NCBI GenBank assembly: GCA_036245525.1 | Contig: BTPG01000002.1 | Span: 120,681,582-120,745,581, forward strand | DNA: 64,000 nt | Direction of reading: 5' to 3' | From: Semisulcospira habei | Lineage: Eukaryota > Mollusca > Gastropoda > Semisulcospiridae | Shown here: piece after piece, positions 42,193 through 52,813 of the stretch | How the letters are laid out: every line of letters starts with the position of its first letter | Position numbering within the stretch: position 1 is the first letter of the stretch | Notes under the pieces: generated by a model | Seen by the model: only the letters and a program-made list of their open reading frames with translations | Databases searched by the model: none | What the model was told of the DNA's origin: nothing | Translations under genes and position numbers: made by a program

Positions 42193-42559
42193 GCACACAC
42201 AGACACACTATCACTCAAACAACACAGACACGCATACACAACTTGGTATGACAGAGCTGACGTCATACATCTCAACCGGCTAATAGTCCAATGAATAAAT
42301 TATAACAAAAACAACCGGTCATTTTCAAACACTAACCGGCAAGAATAAGTCCGATCCGGCAAAACCTGATCCTAAAATCGATCTTGGTCTTTCCAAAATG
42401 TTATGCATATCTAAATTAGAAACAAGCCTGACGAGTCTTATGCTACCCGACCAGACTTGTCGAGCAAGTTTTGTGAGCTGGGGGTTCTGTATGTGTGTTG
42501 TTGATTTTCAGTTGCGGCAAGAAGTTGCAAGAGCCCTCAGTCACACGCATGCCATGTAA

Positions 42560-42731
42560 TCGCACACGCGCACACACGCACGCACACACGCACGCATGCA
42601 CACGCGCACGCACACACGCACGCGCGCACACGCGCACGCACGCACGCGCGCACACGCGCACGCACACACGCACGCACACACGCACGCACGCACGCACGCA
42701 CACACACACGCACGCACACACACACGCATAA
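42560..42731 (+). repeat. CACGCA-type purine-pyrimidine microsatellite
   Basis: About 170 bp of alternating CA/CG dinucleotides, a sequence type prone to Z-DNA. Its open frames on both strands are artefacts. Confidence 0.95.
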
Positions 42732-43061
42732 ACAAACAGACACACTCACTTACAAACACACTTACAGACACTCATGTCAGTACAATTTTACTGTAAGCCT
42801 GAGCTGCCGGCTAGTGTCACGGTTGGTCGCCTTTTGTGTTGCCCTCACACCGCGCTTTTCAATAGCGGCCGCATTCCATTTCTTTTCAATTCGGGCACAA
42901 GCCGCAAGCGGGACTGTGCTTTTGAAAGGCCCTCAGCCGTCAAAAGCCTTTCATAAATACAGCCTTTTAAATCACTAAGTGATGTCAAAAGTCAACAGGG
43001 ACTTTTAAAGAAGGGGTGATTTCAAGTGGGCTTAATGTACTCATGTCTGTGAAATCAAACG

Positions 43062-43200
<139 letters not shown>

Positions 43201-43591
43201 AGGTTTGTACACCGACTTACTCCAGTGCAATATTATTGTAAGATTTTACTTCCGGGGTGTATACTGTTTATACATGACTGAAAAGAGCCTGTTTCTTAAA
43301 TCTGTATGTCATTTATAGTCTAAGGGAAACAACTTTTGTATAGTGGATGTCTCTTGAGTGATTATGTCCCATGAGCAGAAAATAAAGTGTGTTTTCTGCT
43401 ATGGTTTTAATCTAAATCTATCTAGCTTACATAAAGCGGTAACACGTCTGGGGTAAACTCAAAAACTATTGGCTACATTTTGCTGAATGGTACAAACGTA
43501 TAAAGTTACTATTAATGTACTTCCTAGGAAACATGATTTTGCTTGATAACAATTTTTGTTTTTTGTTTTAATTTTTTAAATTACATTATAA

Positions 43592-44126
43592 ATGAACCCT
43601 GATGAACTCCTTTTGTTGAATGATATCAATGCTGTAGAAAACAAAGACTTAGACTCGAAAAAAACAGCGTCTTTTGTCTGTGATTGTCTCAGGCAAGTCA
43701 AAGACTTATCTCGGGAAACAATACATGACAGAGGATATTGAATCTCTAAGCTCTGACGAACTAATCAAGCTTCATTCAAAATATGAAAAGCACATCGCTT
43801 CACTAATGACACGTGATTTAAGTCGATCTCTAGTATGCCTTTACACAAAAGCAGTGAGTCACTTTCTACCTGTGGATTGTGACAGTCTATCACATGACCT
43901 TGAAAGCAATCCTATTGTTTCAAGTTCAATTGGCAAATTAGCATGTGTCATGTTTTACAAGTTTGGAAATTACCTTGCTCCTGTCGTAACCCTTCTTGTT
44001 ACTGGGAGTCATATTGATTTTTCGAAAATAAATTTTACTGCAGAAGAAAATGGACGAAACCCAGACGACTCCACAACCGAACCCCAGTCCAGTTTTGACG
44101 CAGGTTCAAACTGTGACGAAGACTAA
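43592..44126 (+). pseudogene. Polinton left-most conserved protein, probably frameshifted
   Basis: The ATG at 43592 (MNPDELLLLNDINAVENKDL) runs only to 43741. Overlapping it, a second frame opens by 43674 and continues to 44126 with GKQYMTEDIESLSSDELIKL, SLVCLYTKAVSHFLPVD and MFYKFGNYLAPVVTLLVTGS. The second frame looks like a conserved Polinton protein with a YTEEDIxxLSxEEL-type start and a hydrophobic C-terminal part. It either starts at the ATG at 43725 or was joined to the first frame before a 1-nt change. Role unknown. It precedes the other small genes on the same strand. Confidence 0.6.
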
Positions 44127-44514
44127 AAGTCCAGGCAGGGTTGAGGCTGGAAAAAGATTAGCTGAATATAATAGGCAAAAAAAATTACAGCTTCAAGCAC
44201 AAACAGAAAAGACTTATGTGACTGACCAGGTGTCACTACCGTCAGGACCGACAGGACCATCACACCCTCATCAAAGTGAGAGACAAACAACTAAGCCTGA
44301 CCCCCGCCCTGACCCCGACCCCGAACCTCAATCAACAAAATATATAATTGTCGGATTTGTTGTCGGATTTGGTTACGTAGGTTATCAATTATACAAAAAA
44401 TACAAACCACAAACTCGTACAGTGACCAAAAAATCAGACACTCCAAAAACAAAACCAGAAGTCGCCACATTACCAGTAACATCCAAAGCCGTTGACCCAT
44501 TTTATATGCAGTAA
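44050..44514 (+). CDS. Polinton Pro-rich single-pass membrane protein
   Basis: 154 residues from ATG at 44050, overlapping the preceding gene by 77 nt. The N-terminal half is Gln/Thr/Pro-rich and basic (KSPGRVEAGKRLAEYNRQKK). A short hydrophobic helix near residue 100 (YIIVGFVVGFGYVGYQLY) is followed by a Lys-rich tail. The GKRLAEYNRxKK motif occurs in other Polinton proteins of this position, as I recall. The stop codon overlaps an AATAAA. Probably virion or membrane associated; function unknown. Confidence 0.7.
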   Translation: MDETQTTPQPNPSPVLTQVQTVTKTKSPGRVEAGKRLAEYNRQKKLQLQAQTEKTYVTDQVSLPSGPTGPSHPHQSERQTTKPDPRPDPDPEPQSTKYIIVGFVVGFGYVGYQLYKKYKPQTRTVTKKSDTPKTKPEVATLPVTSKAVDPFYMQ

Positions 44515-44550
44515 ATAAAAATATTATTTTAATTTTTCTTGCCTAAGAAA

Positions 44551-44781
44551 ATGAATGACTCAAAGAACATGATGAACCTTGTGTATCACTCTGCCGTAAT
44601 CAGTGGATTAGCAGTAGCTTATTCTATGCTGGGGAAAAGTCTACTCAAAATGAAATCAGCAGACCTGAGTAGATTAGATTTCGAAGACAGTGCTAAGCTA
44701 ATTGTAGTTGTTACAGCGTCGATTGCGACAAAAGATTTTCTTGTCAAGCAGGGAATTATTCCCGAAAATGTTTCTATGTAA
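44551..44781 (+). CDS. Polinton small membrane protein
   Basis: 76 residues from ATG at 44551 (MNDSKNMMNLVYHSAVISGL). Two hydrophobic stretches (SAVISGLAVAYSMLGK and LIVVVTASIATKDFLV) and the ending VKQGIIPENVSM resemble a short conserved protein found beside the Polinton integrase. It lies 36 nt after the previous gene, and its own stop also overlaps an AATAAA. Function unknown. Confidence 0.7.
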   Translation: MNDSKNMMNLVYHSAVISGLAVAYSMLGKSLLKMKSADLSRLDFEDSAKLIVVVTASIATKDFLVKQGIIPENVSM

Positions 44782-44792
44782 ATAAAAATAAT

Positions 44793-45227
44793 ATGGCGAC
44801 GATAGCTATTATGATTGGTGGAGCGATGGTTAACGCATTGGCTTTCAGTGGCTCAAACTATCTCTTTTCAAAAATGGGTAGAGAAGAATCTGCAGAAGAA
44901 ATGAAACGTCACAATGAGGCATCAGAAAAACTTGCTCAAGCTCAACAGGATTATGAGAAGAATAGAATTGAAAAACTTGATTTCATCAATGAAAAACTCA
45001 GACTTGAAGGCCACGCACAACATACATTTTCAAATACAGACGACGCAATCAGGGAATATTTTCTTGTCACAGGTGAAGACATGTCTATCCCGAAACCAAA
45101 ACTAAGTGACTATTACAAACCAAGCACACAACAAAGAAATGGAGAGATAATTTTTGTTCTAGTGGGAATGACATTTGTTTATTTTACAGGAGTTTTCATT
45201 GCTAGAAAAAATGACAGCCGAAAATAA
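44793..45227 (+). CDS. Polinton protein with two membrane segments and a coiled coil
   Basis: 144 residues. An N-terminal hydrophobic segment (ATIAIMIGGAMVNALAF) is followed by a charged helical region (EEMKRHNEASEKLAQAQQDY, EKNRIEKLDFINEKL). A conserved KPKLSDYYKPSTQQRNGE motif and a C-terminal hydrophobic segment (IIFVLVGMTFVYFTGVFIA) complete it. The layout matches a protein seen repeatedly next to Polinton integrases. The end overlaps the integrase start by 17 nt. Possibly a minor virion membrane protein. Confidence 0.75.
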   Translation: MATIAIMIGGAMVNALAFSGSNYLFSKMGREESAEEMKRHNEASEKLAQAQQDYEKNRIEKLDFINEKLRLEGHAQHTFSNTDDAIREYFLVTGEDMSIPKPKLSDYYKPSTQQRNGEIIFVLVGMTFVYFTGVFIARKNDSRK

Positions 45228-46200
45228 ACTATCGAAAATATATTACTCACCATCAGGCTATTGGAAAGGGCAAACAGCTATTCAGAAATTACATGCCGCT
45301 GTGGGCGGAGATATAACACTCAATCAAGTCAAACAATGGTTACATAGACAAGCAATTTGGCAGATATACCTCCCTGCTCCAAGAAAAATAACAAGACCCC
45401 ATTTTGAAAACACATCACCAAATGACACGCACCAAATGGACCTCCTGTTTCTTCCACATGATACAATAAGAAAGAAACGATACAAGTATGCATTAACTGT
45501 CGTAGACATTGCTTCAAGGTATAAAGACGCTGAACCCATATCTGACAAAACAGCCAGTACAGTTGCTACTGCTTTATCTAGTATCTATAAAAGAGGCCCT
45601 TTAAGATACCCCAGACTTGTACAAGTTGATGATGGATCTGAATTTAAGGGCGCAGTTAATCAGTTATTTGCTAAGCATGGCGTACTGGTCAGACGTGGTA
45701 TTCCAGGCGTGCACAGATCGCAGGCAATTGTTGAAAACTTTAACAAACAGTTATCAGAAAGACTTTTCAGTTACCAGTATTCTAAGGAACTCATGCATGA
45801 CACCCGTAACACTGAATGGGTAAAGAGATTACCACATGTGATAAAAGCAATGAATAATGAAGGACACCCTAAGCCTGCTGATGCTATTAAATTGAAATCA
45901 ATTACAGACCCAAAAACAACCCCAACCCCAACCCCAGCACCGCTTGCGCCCGACACAAGCTTGTTTACTAAACAGGTGAGATATTTATATCAGCCAGGGG
46001 AGGCTGAGAACGACGACAGACGCAGGGCAACAGACCCCATCTGGTCAACGTCTGTACACAATATAAAAAAAATAGTCCCCGGTCCTGACGGTCCTGGCGC
46101 AACAATATATTATCTGTATGACCCTGCGCCACAAAGGGCATTTGTCAGAGAAGAATTACAGATTATTCCCCCAGACACCGTTACTCATTTCAGTAACTAA
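45211..46200 (+). CDS. Polinton integrase (retroviral-type DDE)
   Basis: 329 residues from ATG at 45211 (MTAENKLSKIYYSPSGYWKG). The catalytic core has the three acidic residues in HQMDLLFLPHD, LVQVDDGSEFKGAV and AIVENFNKQLSERL, with the usual spacing of retroviral-like integrases. The C-terminal part, from KQVRYLYQPGEAENDDRRRA, ends with a small basic/aromatic domain (VREELQII) of the SH3/chromo-like position. It inserts the element and makes the short target duplication. The frame appears intact. Its 3' end overlaps the converging polymerase gene by 45 nt. Confidence 0.93.
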   Translation: MTAENKLSKIYYSPSGYWKGQTAIQKLHAAVGGDITLNQVKQWLHRQAIWQIYLPAPRKITRPHFENTSPNDTHQMDLLFLPHDTIRKKRYKYALTVVDIASRYKDAEPISDKTASTVATALSSIYKRGPLRYPRLVQVDDGSEFKGAVNQLFAKHGVLVRRGIPGVHRSQAIVENFNKQLSERLFSYQYSKELMHDTRNTEWVKRLPHVIKAMNNEGHPKPADAIKLKSITDPKTTPTPTPAPLAPDTSLFTKQVRYLYQPGEAENDDRRRATDPIWSTSVHNIKKIVPGPDGPGATIYYLYDPAPQRAFVREELQIIPPDTVTHFSN

Positions 46201-46510
46201 GTCGTCAATTAATTCATCAACCAGTTCATCACAAATGTCTTCAGATAACTTGAGCCTGTAATGTCCAGGTGCATAAGCCTTTTCCTTAGTGTGAAACACT
46301 CTTTTCGTGTCCCCAACTGCCAGTGATTTCTTATGTGTTTGGATCATTTCAAGATTATGTTTATTTGATCTCAGTGACTTGTTTGGATAATCAGGCATCA
46401 ATGCACCATCTAACACTTGCTTGTAATGTTCATGACGTATGTCTTTATTTTTTATTGCTGTTTTTTTTATTCCTTTGGCTTTTGACTGACTACCCTTCTG
46501 GTGCAGTATA

Positions 46511-46898
46511 ACCCCACCCGGGTCTGCCTTGGGGGACTTGGGTGGGGTTAGGTATTTTTTAGTTCCCAGGGTCACTCTGGTCAGCCCCACAGGGTGGGGT
46601 TTTCTCTCTATTCTGGGGCATGTGTTTCTGTCTACCCTTTGTCCATTCACCTGTATTTGCCTTTTTAAAACTCTCCCTACTGTCTGCACTGCCTGTAGTT
46701 CTTGATATTGGATGTGTGTTGCTAAATGGTCTTAGCTTTATTTAGGCCCCATGTTGTAGGTTTATTTAACGTATTTGACCGGCTGGCGACATACATTCAA
46801 TTTTCTGTTTATTTTTTTTTTTCACAAGCAGTGCAGGCACGTCCTGAGAAAGCCTTGTTGCTGTCGGGACGTTAAGCAATGTACAATCAATCAATCAA
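46511..46898 (+). mobile_element. SINE-like element, copy 4, in polymerase B
   Basis: Full-length copy with 14-bp target duplication TCTGGTGCAGTATA (46497-46510, 46899-46912). It interrupts the polymerase coding sequence after RSKMYSILHQ. Confidence 0.9.
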
Positions 46899-47512
46899 TC
46901 TGGTGCAGTATAGAATACATTTTTGATCTCAGTCCAACATACTCAACTATTGGCACACCATTTAGTTCATCTTTAAACTTTCCAGGCACTTTTTTGTTTT
47001 GTGTGCTAAACAGTGGATGATCTTTAGGATAGTCAGACGTGTCATACATGTGTAACTCTGTTTTCATGTCTTCATAAAAGTCTTCAGTACACACGTCTAT
47101 GATCATAGAGTCAGTGTCAGTGTATAGCAGACGACATTCAGGATACTTTAATTTGAAGTAATCATAATAAAATTCAAGCATCAACAGTTTTGACAACTCA
47201 AGAATTGCCATACCGATGAATACTGGTTTGTCCAGTTTAACAATCTTTTTTTTGAGTGACACAGCATACAATGATGAATGAAACTCTTTGTACCCTGTGT
47301 ACTGAGGCTTACCTGTAAGTTTAATTGCACCCGATTCAGTTGTAAAAAGTCTCACATCTTTTCTGTGATGAGGATTTTCCATTGTCTTGCCAAAACAGGC
47401 ATTGTTCATAAGCTTAAAGAAGTCTTTGTCAAATGCAGTGTTGCCGTCTCTGGCACGGAGGGTTGTGTTCTTCATTATGTAATCTTTCATGAAAGCACTC
47501 TGATCAAATTGA

Positions 47513-47875
47513 TGGGGTTCGGTATTTTTTAGTTCCCAGGGTCACCCTGGTCAGCCCCACAGGGTGGGTTTTTCTCTCTATTCTGGGGCATGTGTTTCTG
47601 TCTACCCTTTGTCCATTCACCTGTATTTGCCTTTTTAAAACTCTCCCTACTGTCTGCACTGCCTGTAGCTCTTGATATTGGATGTGTGTTGCTCAATGGT
47701 CTTAGCTTTATTTAGCCCCTTGTTTTAGGTTTATTGGTTTATTTAATGTATTTGACCGGCTGGCGACATACATTCAATGTTCTGTGTTTTTTTTTTTTTC
47801 ACAAGCAGTGCAGGCACGTCCTGAGAAAGCCTTGTTGCTGTCGGGACGTTAAGCAATGTACAATCAATCAATCAA
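47513..47875 (+). mobile_element. SINE-like element, copy 5, in polymerase B
   Basis: Slightly 5'-truncated copy (starts TGGGGTTCGGTATTTTTTAG) with 14-bp target duplication TCTGATCAAATTGA (47499-47512, 47876-47889). Confidence 0.9.
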
Positions 47876-50469
47876 TCTGATCAAATTGAATTCCTCTGTG
47901 AACTTTCTTTAGTACTAACCCGTGTCTGATGTAAAACTGCAACAAGCGGTAGTGACAAACGTAATTGAATTTATCATTCAGATTCGGTACAAGTTTGGTG
48001 TCTTCTTTTTTCCCCGTCATACTCATTTTCTCAACTGCTAAGGGATAATCATTGTGGTAATCATGTAGATGATGTGGGTACACCAGGTCGACTTCAAAGA
48101 TCCAACCCTTCGGATCGTTTCGATCAAGATTCATAATATTGTTTGTTAACCCTGTTATGTCATACTGTGATAAATCATGCAGACAAAAGTTTTTCAAGGG
48201 CAATAATTCACACATCGCCCAGCCATACAAATTGTTAGCGTCAAGGTACGTAATGAATGACCTTGACCTCGAGGGGTCAAACCCCCGGCCAAGGTCACCA
48301 TGGGCGTCCATATATTTATTGTTGGCTCTGGCGTAGTTATTTGCTGCAATACTAATGCCTCCCCTCAATCCACGTTCCACCATTTCACCCATCGTACGAT
48401 CAGACAACAGGTCTATAGATATCTTACTGGATTTCAAAAATGCATCCCATGTCATGCCAGGACTAGTTATGTAACAAGCAGGGTCAAGCTTGTAGTGTAA
48501 CAAACCCTTTTCACGGTAACTTTCAAATACGTCTGCTAGCAAGCAAACGTCTGCTTTCAAGTACTGGTCATGGTAGTCACCAATTGTCTGACACCCCAAC
48601 TTCCCCCACGCATCAAGTGCATGTTGATATTCAGAGTCAGAAATACCTTTTCCAGTTAGTGTAGAATAAAATTTCTCTTTTGGTGGCAGTCTTGTTTCCT
48701 CAAACACAACCCAGTGATCAATGTACTCATACGGATACACACCTTTCTTAACCAAGTCTGGCTCAAAATATTTACTCGTTATTGGATACTCGGTCAGTCC
48801 TTCTGCCAGACTAGCAAGACCTAAAGACAAATGTTGCATGGAGTCATAAAATGCTAATTTGTCTAACCTAAAAGTTAAGTATTTCTCAGTTGTCTGGGCA
48901 ATACAACTTATGTTTTTGTACGACTCATCTACAGCCTGCATGATAATGTGCGAATCATATCCTTTGAGATTGTGGAAAAAGATTGGTAACTTGTATGTCT
49001 TGGGATCTGTTTTTAATAATAAGTTACAATTGTTATGTGCAGCACCCTGTAACGCCCAGTTATGTGATCGTGGTCACGAACTTTATCACCACCTAAAGGT
49101 TGTTCACAAATCCAACACGTCTCAGCTGTATCAAATTTCAGTTTGTCTTCTTCTGTCATCATCAAAGGCATCTGGCTTGTTGTGAGATACTGTACTACCT
49201 GACTATACAGATGTCTCATTTCTGTTAAAAACAGACATTCTGCATTTTCACCCCTGTAGATAACAGGTTCTGAATGCAGACCGTCTGACCTAACAATAAT
49301 GTACCCGAAAGAACACACCACTTGGTCACTCAGTTTTATAGTCTTTGGTAATGACTCTGGAACATGACCTTCATACGGAACAACCAGTGATTCAAAATCT
49401 GCATACACTACAAACGGCAGCTTTTGCTGATTCCCATAGTTCTTAAAATACACTTGACTACCAGGCTCTGGATACTTAAGTACAGTTTGTATGTCATCAG
49501 CTGACCTACAATGCAGGACGTGTTTATGTGCCACTGCATTAGAAGAAAACCTCTGTAAACATCTTTTACACACTTCCTGTTTGCCCTTGTGTTTTGTTGT
49601 ATGATTATGAATTAGACGTGACATATTCCTAATAATTGTGTAGTGAAAGTTATTGTCATCGCCGATTAATAACATGTCAACATGTTTATCTTCTGACTGC
49701 CCATATGTTGGAGCCAGTGTTGATACTCTAATGGGTTGTAACTTGTCAACAGACACATTATCCCACACAAACACATTCACAGATATGCCAGGATTTAATT
49801 TTTCAAACAAATCTATGTCCTCTATTTTAACAGGGAACTCAATGCCACTAAAGTTGAGTTCGTTTACAAATTAGTGTAGTTAGATACACGTTCAGGTTTT
49901 GATTTTACAAAGTGTAGTTTAGCAAGCACACACCACATGAAACAATAGTTGTCATTGTTCTGTATGTTAACAACAGCCTTTTTGTTTGCAACCTCTGTTG
50001 GCAGTGGCAACCATGCTTTACCTAATATAGGATGATACCTAGACTGCTTTAATTGCAGTTCATGTACATGTCCTTCATGCCAGCCAGACCCCTTCATTCT
50101 TGCACTGTCAATTGCCTGTAGAAAGTCTGGTAATAGTCTGTCTCTAAACACGTTCTCCAATTCTCTTCTTGTGTTAACAGTGTGTTGTCTTGTTGATATG
50201 TACGATACAATCACCTCACCGTCCACTCTAGTGAATTCTATTTTTGCAACAATTTGAATCTTAACACTGCCTGTAAGAAGATTTTGCTGTATGACAGAAA
50301 AAGAGTTTTCTATTGATTCATAGACGTTATTAGTATTGGATATGGGTAAGTTTGTTGTGTGAAACACGTTTCTTAAACCAGATGAGCCAGGGTTTGATGG
50401 GCCAAGGCTTTGTGAATTGTCCGTCATTTTTATTTGTCCGACAAAATAATAAAATAAAAAATATTAACG

Positions 50470-50820
50470 TTAACTCTGCTGGCTCACCTTGTGTAATACC
50501 ACTTTATTAACCGTAACACTGTCAATATAAACATTTAGTTTGCGTAGTTGCTTAAATATGCTATAACAAATTTCCCCTATCCAACCATAGTTGGTATCAT
50601 TAACTTTAAAAGTAGGTGTCTTAAAATCAACTGTCATGCACTCCACATCTGGATGCTCATCGACATAATCCAAAGTCACACTATATGTAACATATATTTC
50701 TGATGGTGCTGAAAGGCTTATGTAAGTCTGTTTGGGTGATGTTATTAAATCAGTAAAGTGCATAACATCTTTGAAAAGGTGTGTGAGATCAAGCACCTGT
50801 ATGATTTGTCCGTCTGTCAT
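50470..50820 (-). CDS. Polinton protein of unknown function, 116 aa
   Basis: Starts MTDGQIIQVLDLTHLFKDVM, right after AATAAAA. No membrane segment or known motif. A patterned beta-rich sequence (IYVTYSVTLDYVDEHPDVEC) ends in KVVLHKVSQQS. It lies between polymerase B and the ATPase in the same direction. It shares the first three residues MTD and the upstream signal with the polymerase start. Not recognised; it may be a replication or structural accessory protein. Confidence 0.55.
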   Translation of the reverse strand: MTDGQIIQVLDLTHLFKDVMHFTDLITSPKQTYISLSAPSEIYVTYSVTLDYVDEHPDVECMTVDFKTPTFKVNDTNYGWIGEICYSIFKQLRKLNVYIDSVTVNKVVLHKVSQQS

Positions 50821-50855
50821 TTTTATTGGACAAACAAATGTATAAATTAATTACA

Positions 50856-51467
50856 TCAATTTACTAACCCATACCCTGTGGGCTGATCTGTCTTTAAAAT
50901 GAGCTTTAGATGCTTAGTTGATTTCAGTTTATTTTTTACATCATCTCGTTCATGCTTATTTGGGATGACATCATTCTCTCTGAGACAGTCTTCAAAGCTG
51001 TCACGATCCTTGCAGTAAAACAAACAGATAAACTTTAACTGTTCACGAAAATCTTTCAGTACAGCATTATATTTCTGAGTGAGAATCCATACACTAACAT
51101 TTGCATGTCTGCCACTGAAGGCAAGTTCTGCTAGAGTGTTTCTCTTCTTGACAATGTCTTTCTCTGCTGAGCAGTCATCAACAATAAACAATGTTGGCTG
51201 TCCTTCAAATTGCTTGTAAAAATATTGTAGGTAGTCATTCAGTTTTTTCTCAGGGTCAACTAAGTAAATGTTGCTGTCAGTCCAAATGAATAAACGGTTG
51301 TGATAAGCTTTGTTGTGTTTGATTGTAGGACAAAATATGACAATGTTTTCAAAGTGGTGTATGTATCTTGTTTGTAATAGGTTAAGAACAAATTCAGTTT
51401 TCCCACACCCTGTGGCACCAACAAATAAGCCACAGTGTGGGTCAAGGGTCATTAAGCTCCGGTTCAT
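50856..51467 (-). CDS. Polinton genome-packaging ATPase (FtsK/HerA type)
   Basis: 203 residues from ATG at 51467 (MNRSLMTLDPHCGLFVGATG). Walker A is GATGCGKT and Walker B is TLFIVDDC. A conserved FSGRHANVSVWILTQKYNAV block supplies the sensor Gln/Asn region, followed by KFICLFYCKDRDSF. This is the short ATPase of adenovirus/PRD1-like packaging systems that drives DNA into capsids. The start at ATG after TATTAAA is preferred over longer upstream open sequence, which would overlap the capsid gene. The frame is intact. Confidence 0.93.
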   Translation of the reverse strand: MNRSLMTLDPHCGLFVGATGCGKTEFVLNLLQTRYIHHFENIVIFCPTIKHNKAYHNRLFIWTDSNIYLVDPEKKLNDYLQYFYKQFEGQPTLFIVDDCSAEKDIVKKRNTLAELAFSGRHANVSVWILTQKYNAVLKDFREQLKFICLFYCKDRDSFEDCLRENDVIPNKHERDDVKNKLKSTKHLKLILKTDQPTGYGLVN

Positions 51468-51486
51468 TTTAATACACAATATAATT

Positions 51487-52773
51487 TTAATATATGTGTC
51501 CACTCAGTCTACTGTCTTGTATATTGAGTTGTGCGTCATATATCAGGTACAAATATATGTTTATGGCTGCAGCAGTTTCAACCTTCTTTTGTATCTGAAT
51601 TGTTATTCCATCACTACCGTTCTCGACAGTTCGACCTGACCCATGAAGATAATCATCATCTGTACTACGAAGGTCTAGCCACAGTGCATACTTGTTTGTA
51701 AGGTATTGTCCAATCCTAACATCATACAGATGTAGATCTTTGCACGCAATGTTTGCAGGTTTATCTCTAATCCTTCCACCCGCAAAATACTTTGTGGTTT
51801 CGTCATAGTGTTGATAAGGCAGCATTCCTGAAGCGTACACTTGATTAGGGCGGCCTTCGATTGTGCAGGACAAATGTGTAATCTTAGGATTGTAGAATTT
51901 TTCTGAATCCCGTTTATATGGATCTGCTGGTTCAACAAACAACATAAGAATACCTTTCAGTGACCTGGCAGGTGTGTTTAAGTTTATGTTCCACATTGGG
52001 TCGCTTTTGTCTTTGGGTATTAAACTATGTCTAATCACCCTGTCATAATAAATTGGAAGTCTTGACTGATACTGATTTTGTATGAGTCTGGCTAGTTCAG
52101 TGTGTGTGACAATTTCATATTCTAAGGAAATGTTAGAGATCTTGTATGTTGCACTAAGATCAGATGATTTAATAACTTTGGAGTAGTCATTGAAGGTTAG
52201 TTCAAAACTCAGACGGTCATTCAGTGCCCCTTGATAATAAGGCAGATGAGCTGTGAGGATTTCAAACTCGAGTGGAATGTAAAATCTAGTTCCATATGTT
52301 TCTGCTAATATAACATCCTTTGGTACCCCAGTAGTTACCTTATCTGCTGCATTGATTCGAAGTTTACAAACATTATCTGGCTGTATGCCTTGATAAATAC
52401 GGTCCTCTCGTTCTTCTCTTGTGAGCCAAAGGTCTTTGTAACAGTAGAACACATCTGAGTCGTCAAGACTAAACACTTCCTGTCCTTCAAGTTTTACTTT
52501 AATAGTTCTAACAATTGCTCTGCCAAGATTGTTAACCAGTGTTCTGTTTACGTCTGCGTCTGATGATAGTTCAATATTAAATGCAAGGCGTGCAGTGCCA
52601 GGAACGATAACGTCACTGGGACCTAGGTTTGGAAACTTGACTGTAAGTGTTTGATTCTGGTCTATGGTACTTGGATTGTTTGTGATGACGATTGATTGTC
52701 TTATGCCCTTAACACCCAGAGGCTCACGTAGTTTTCTGTATGGGTCTAACTTTGATCCGTAAGACTGTGTCAT
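51487..52773 (-). CDS. Polinton major capsid protein (double jelly roll)
   Basis: 428 residues from ATG at 52773 (MTQSYGSKLDPYRKLREPLG). Characteristic segments of the Polinton major capsid family are visible: NPSTIDQNQTLTVKFPNLGP, VPGTARLAFNIELSSDADVN, NNLGRAIVRTIKVKLEGQEV and a LDDSDVFYCYKDLW block. The C-terminal region holds YDVRIGQYLTNKYALWLDLR and ends IQDSRLSGHIY. Length and composition fit two jelly-roll domains. The frame is intact. The gene is divergent from 52814 across a 40-bp spacer with AATAAAA on both sides. Confidence 0.92.
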   Translation of the reverse strand: MTQSYGSKLDPYRKLREPLGVKGIRQSIVITNNPSTIDQNQTLTVKFPNLGPSDVIVPGTARLAFNIELSSDADVNRTLVNNLGRAIVRTIKVKLEGQEVFSLDDSDVFYCYKDLWLTREEREDRIYQGIQPDNVCKLRINAADKVTTGVPKDVILAETYGTRFYIPLEFEILTAHLPYYQGALNDRLSFELTFNDYSKVIKSSDLSATYKISNISLEYEIVTHTELARLIQNQYQSRLPIYYDRVIRHSLIPKDKSDPMWNINLNTPARSLKGILMLFVEPADPYKRDSEKFYNPKITHLSCTIEGRPNQVYASGMLPYQHYDETTKYFAGGRIRDKPANIACKDLHLYDVRIGQYLTNKYALWLDLRSTDDDYLHGSGRTVENGSDGITIQIQKKVETAAAINIYLYLIYDAQLNIQDSRLSGHIY

Positions 52774-52813
52774 TTTTATTATGCACAATAAAAAATAATA
52801 AATTAATAAAACA
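52774..52813. promoter_or_regulatory. 40-bp divergent spacer with ATAAAA boxes
   Basis: The spacer between the major capsid gene (minus) and the 52814 gene (plus). On the minus strand ATAATAAAA abuts the ATG. On the plus strand TTAATAAAACA abuts the other ATG. It must hold both promoters or the transcription signals of both genes. Confidence 0.55.

Larger units (their letters stand above)
46156..50427 (-). pseudogene. Polinton protein-primed DNA polymerase B, broken
   Basis: Minus-strand gene starting MTDNSQSLGPSNPGSSGLRN. In order it shows VNIQNNDNYCFMWCVLAKLH, a C2H2-like finger (CKRCLQRFSSNAVAHKHVLHC region), exonuclease box YADFESL, a Cys-x2-Cys...RDHDHITGRYR element, FHNLKGYDSHII (ExoII), ADVCLLADVFESYR (ExoIII region), motif A YLDANNLYGWAM, motif B LMNNACFGKTMENP and motif C YTDTDSM. 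Lesions: a missing T near 49864, a missing G near 49047, and two SINE-like insertions (47513-47875, 46511-46898). The catalytic residues are kept, so inactivation is recent. Such polymerases replicate Polinton DNA from a terminal protein primer. Confidence 0.93.

Noticed and set aside
42443..42796. Long Cys/Val/Arg and Thr/His open frames on both strands
   Set aside because: They come from the CACGCA-type repeat. No start context or non-repetitive protein sequence is present.
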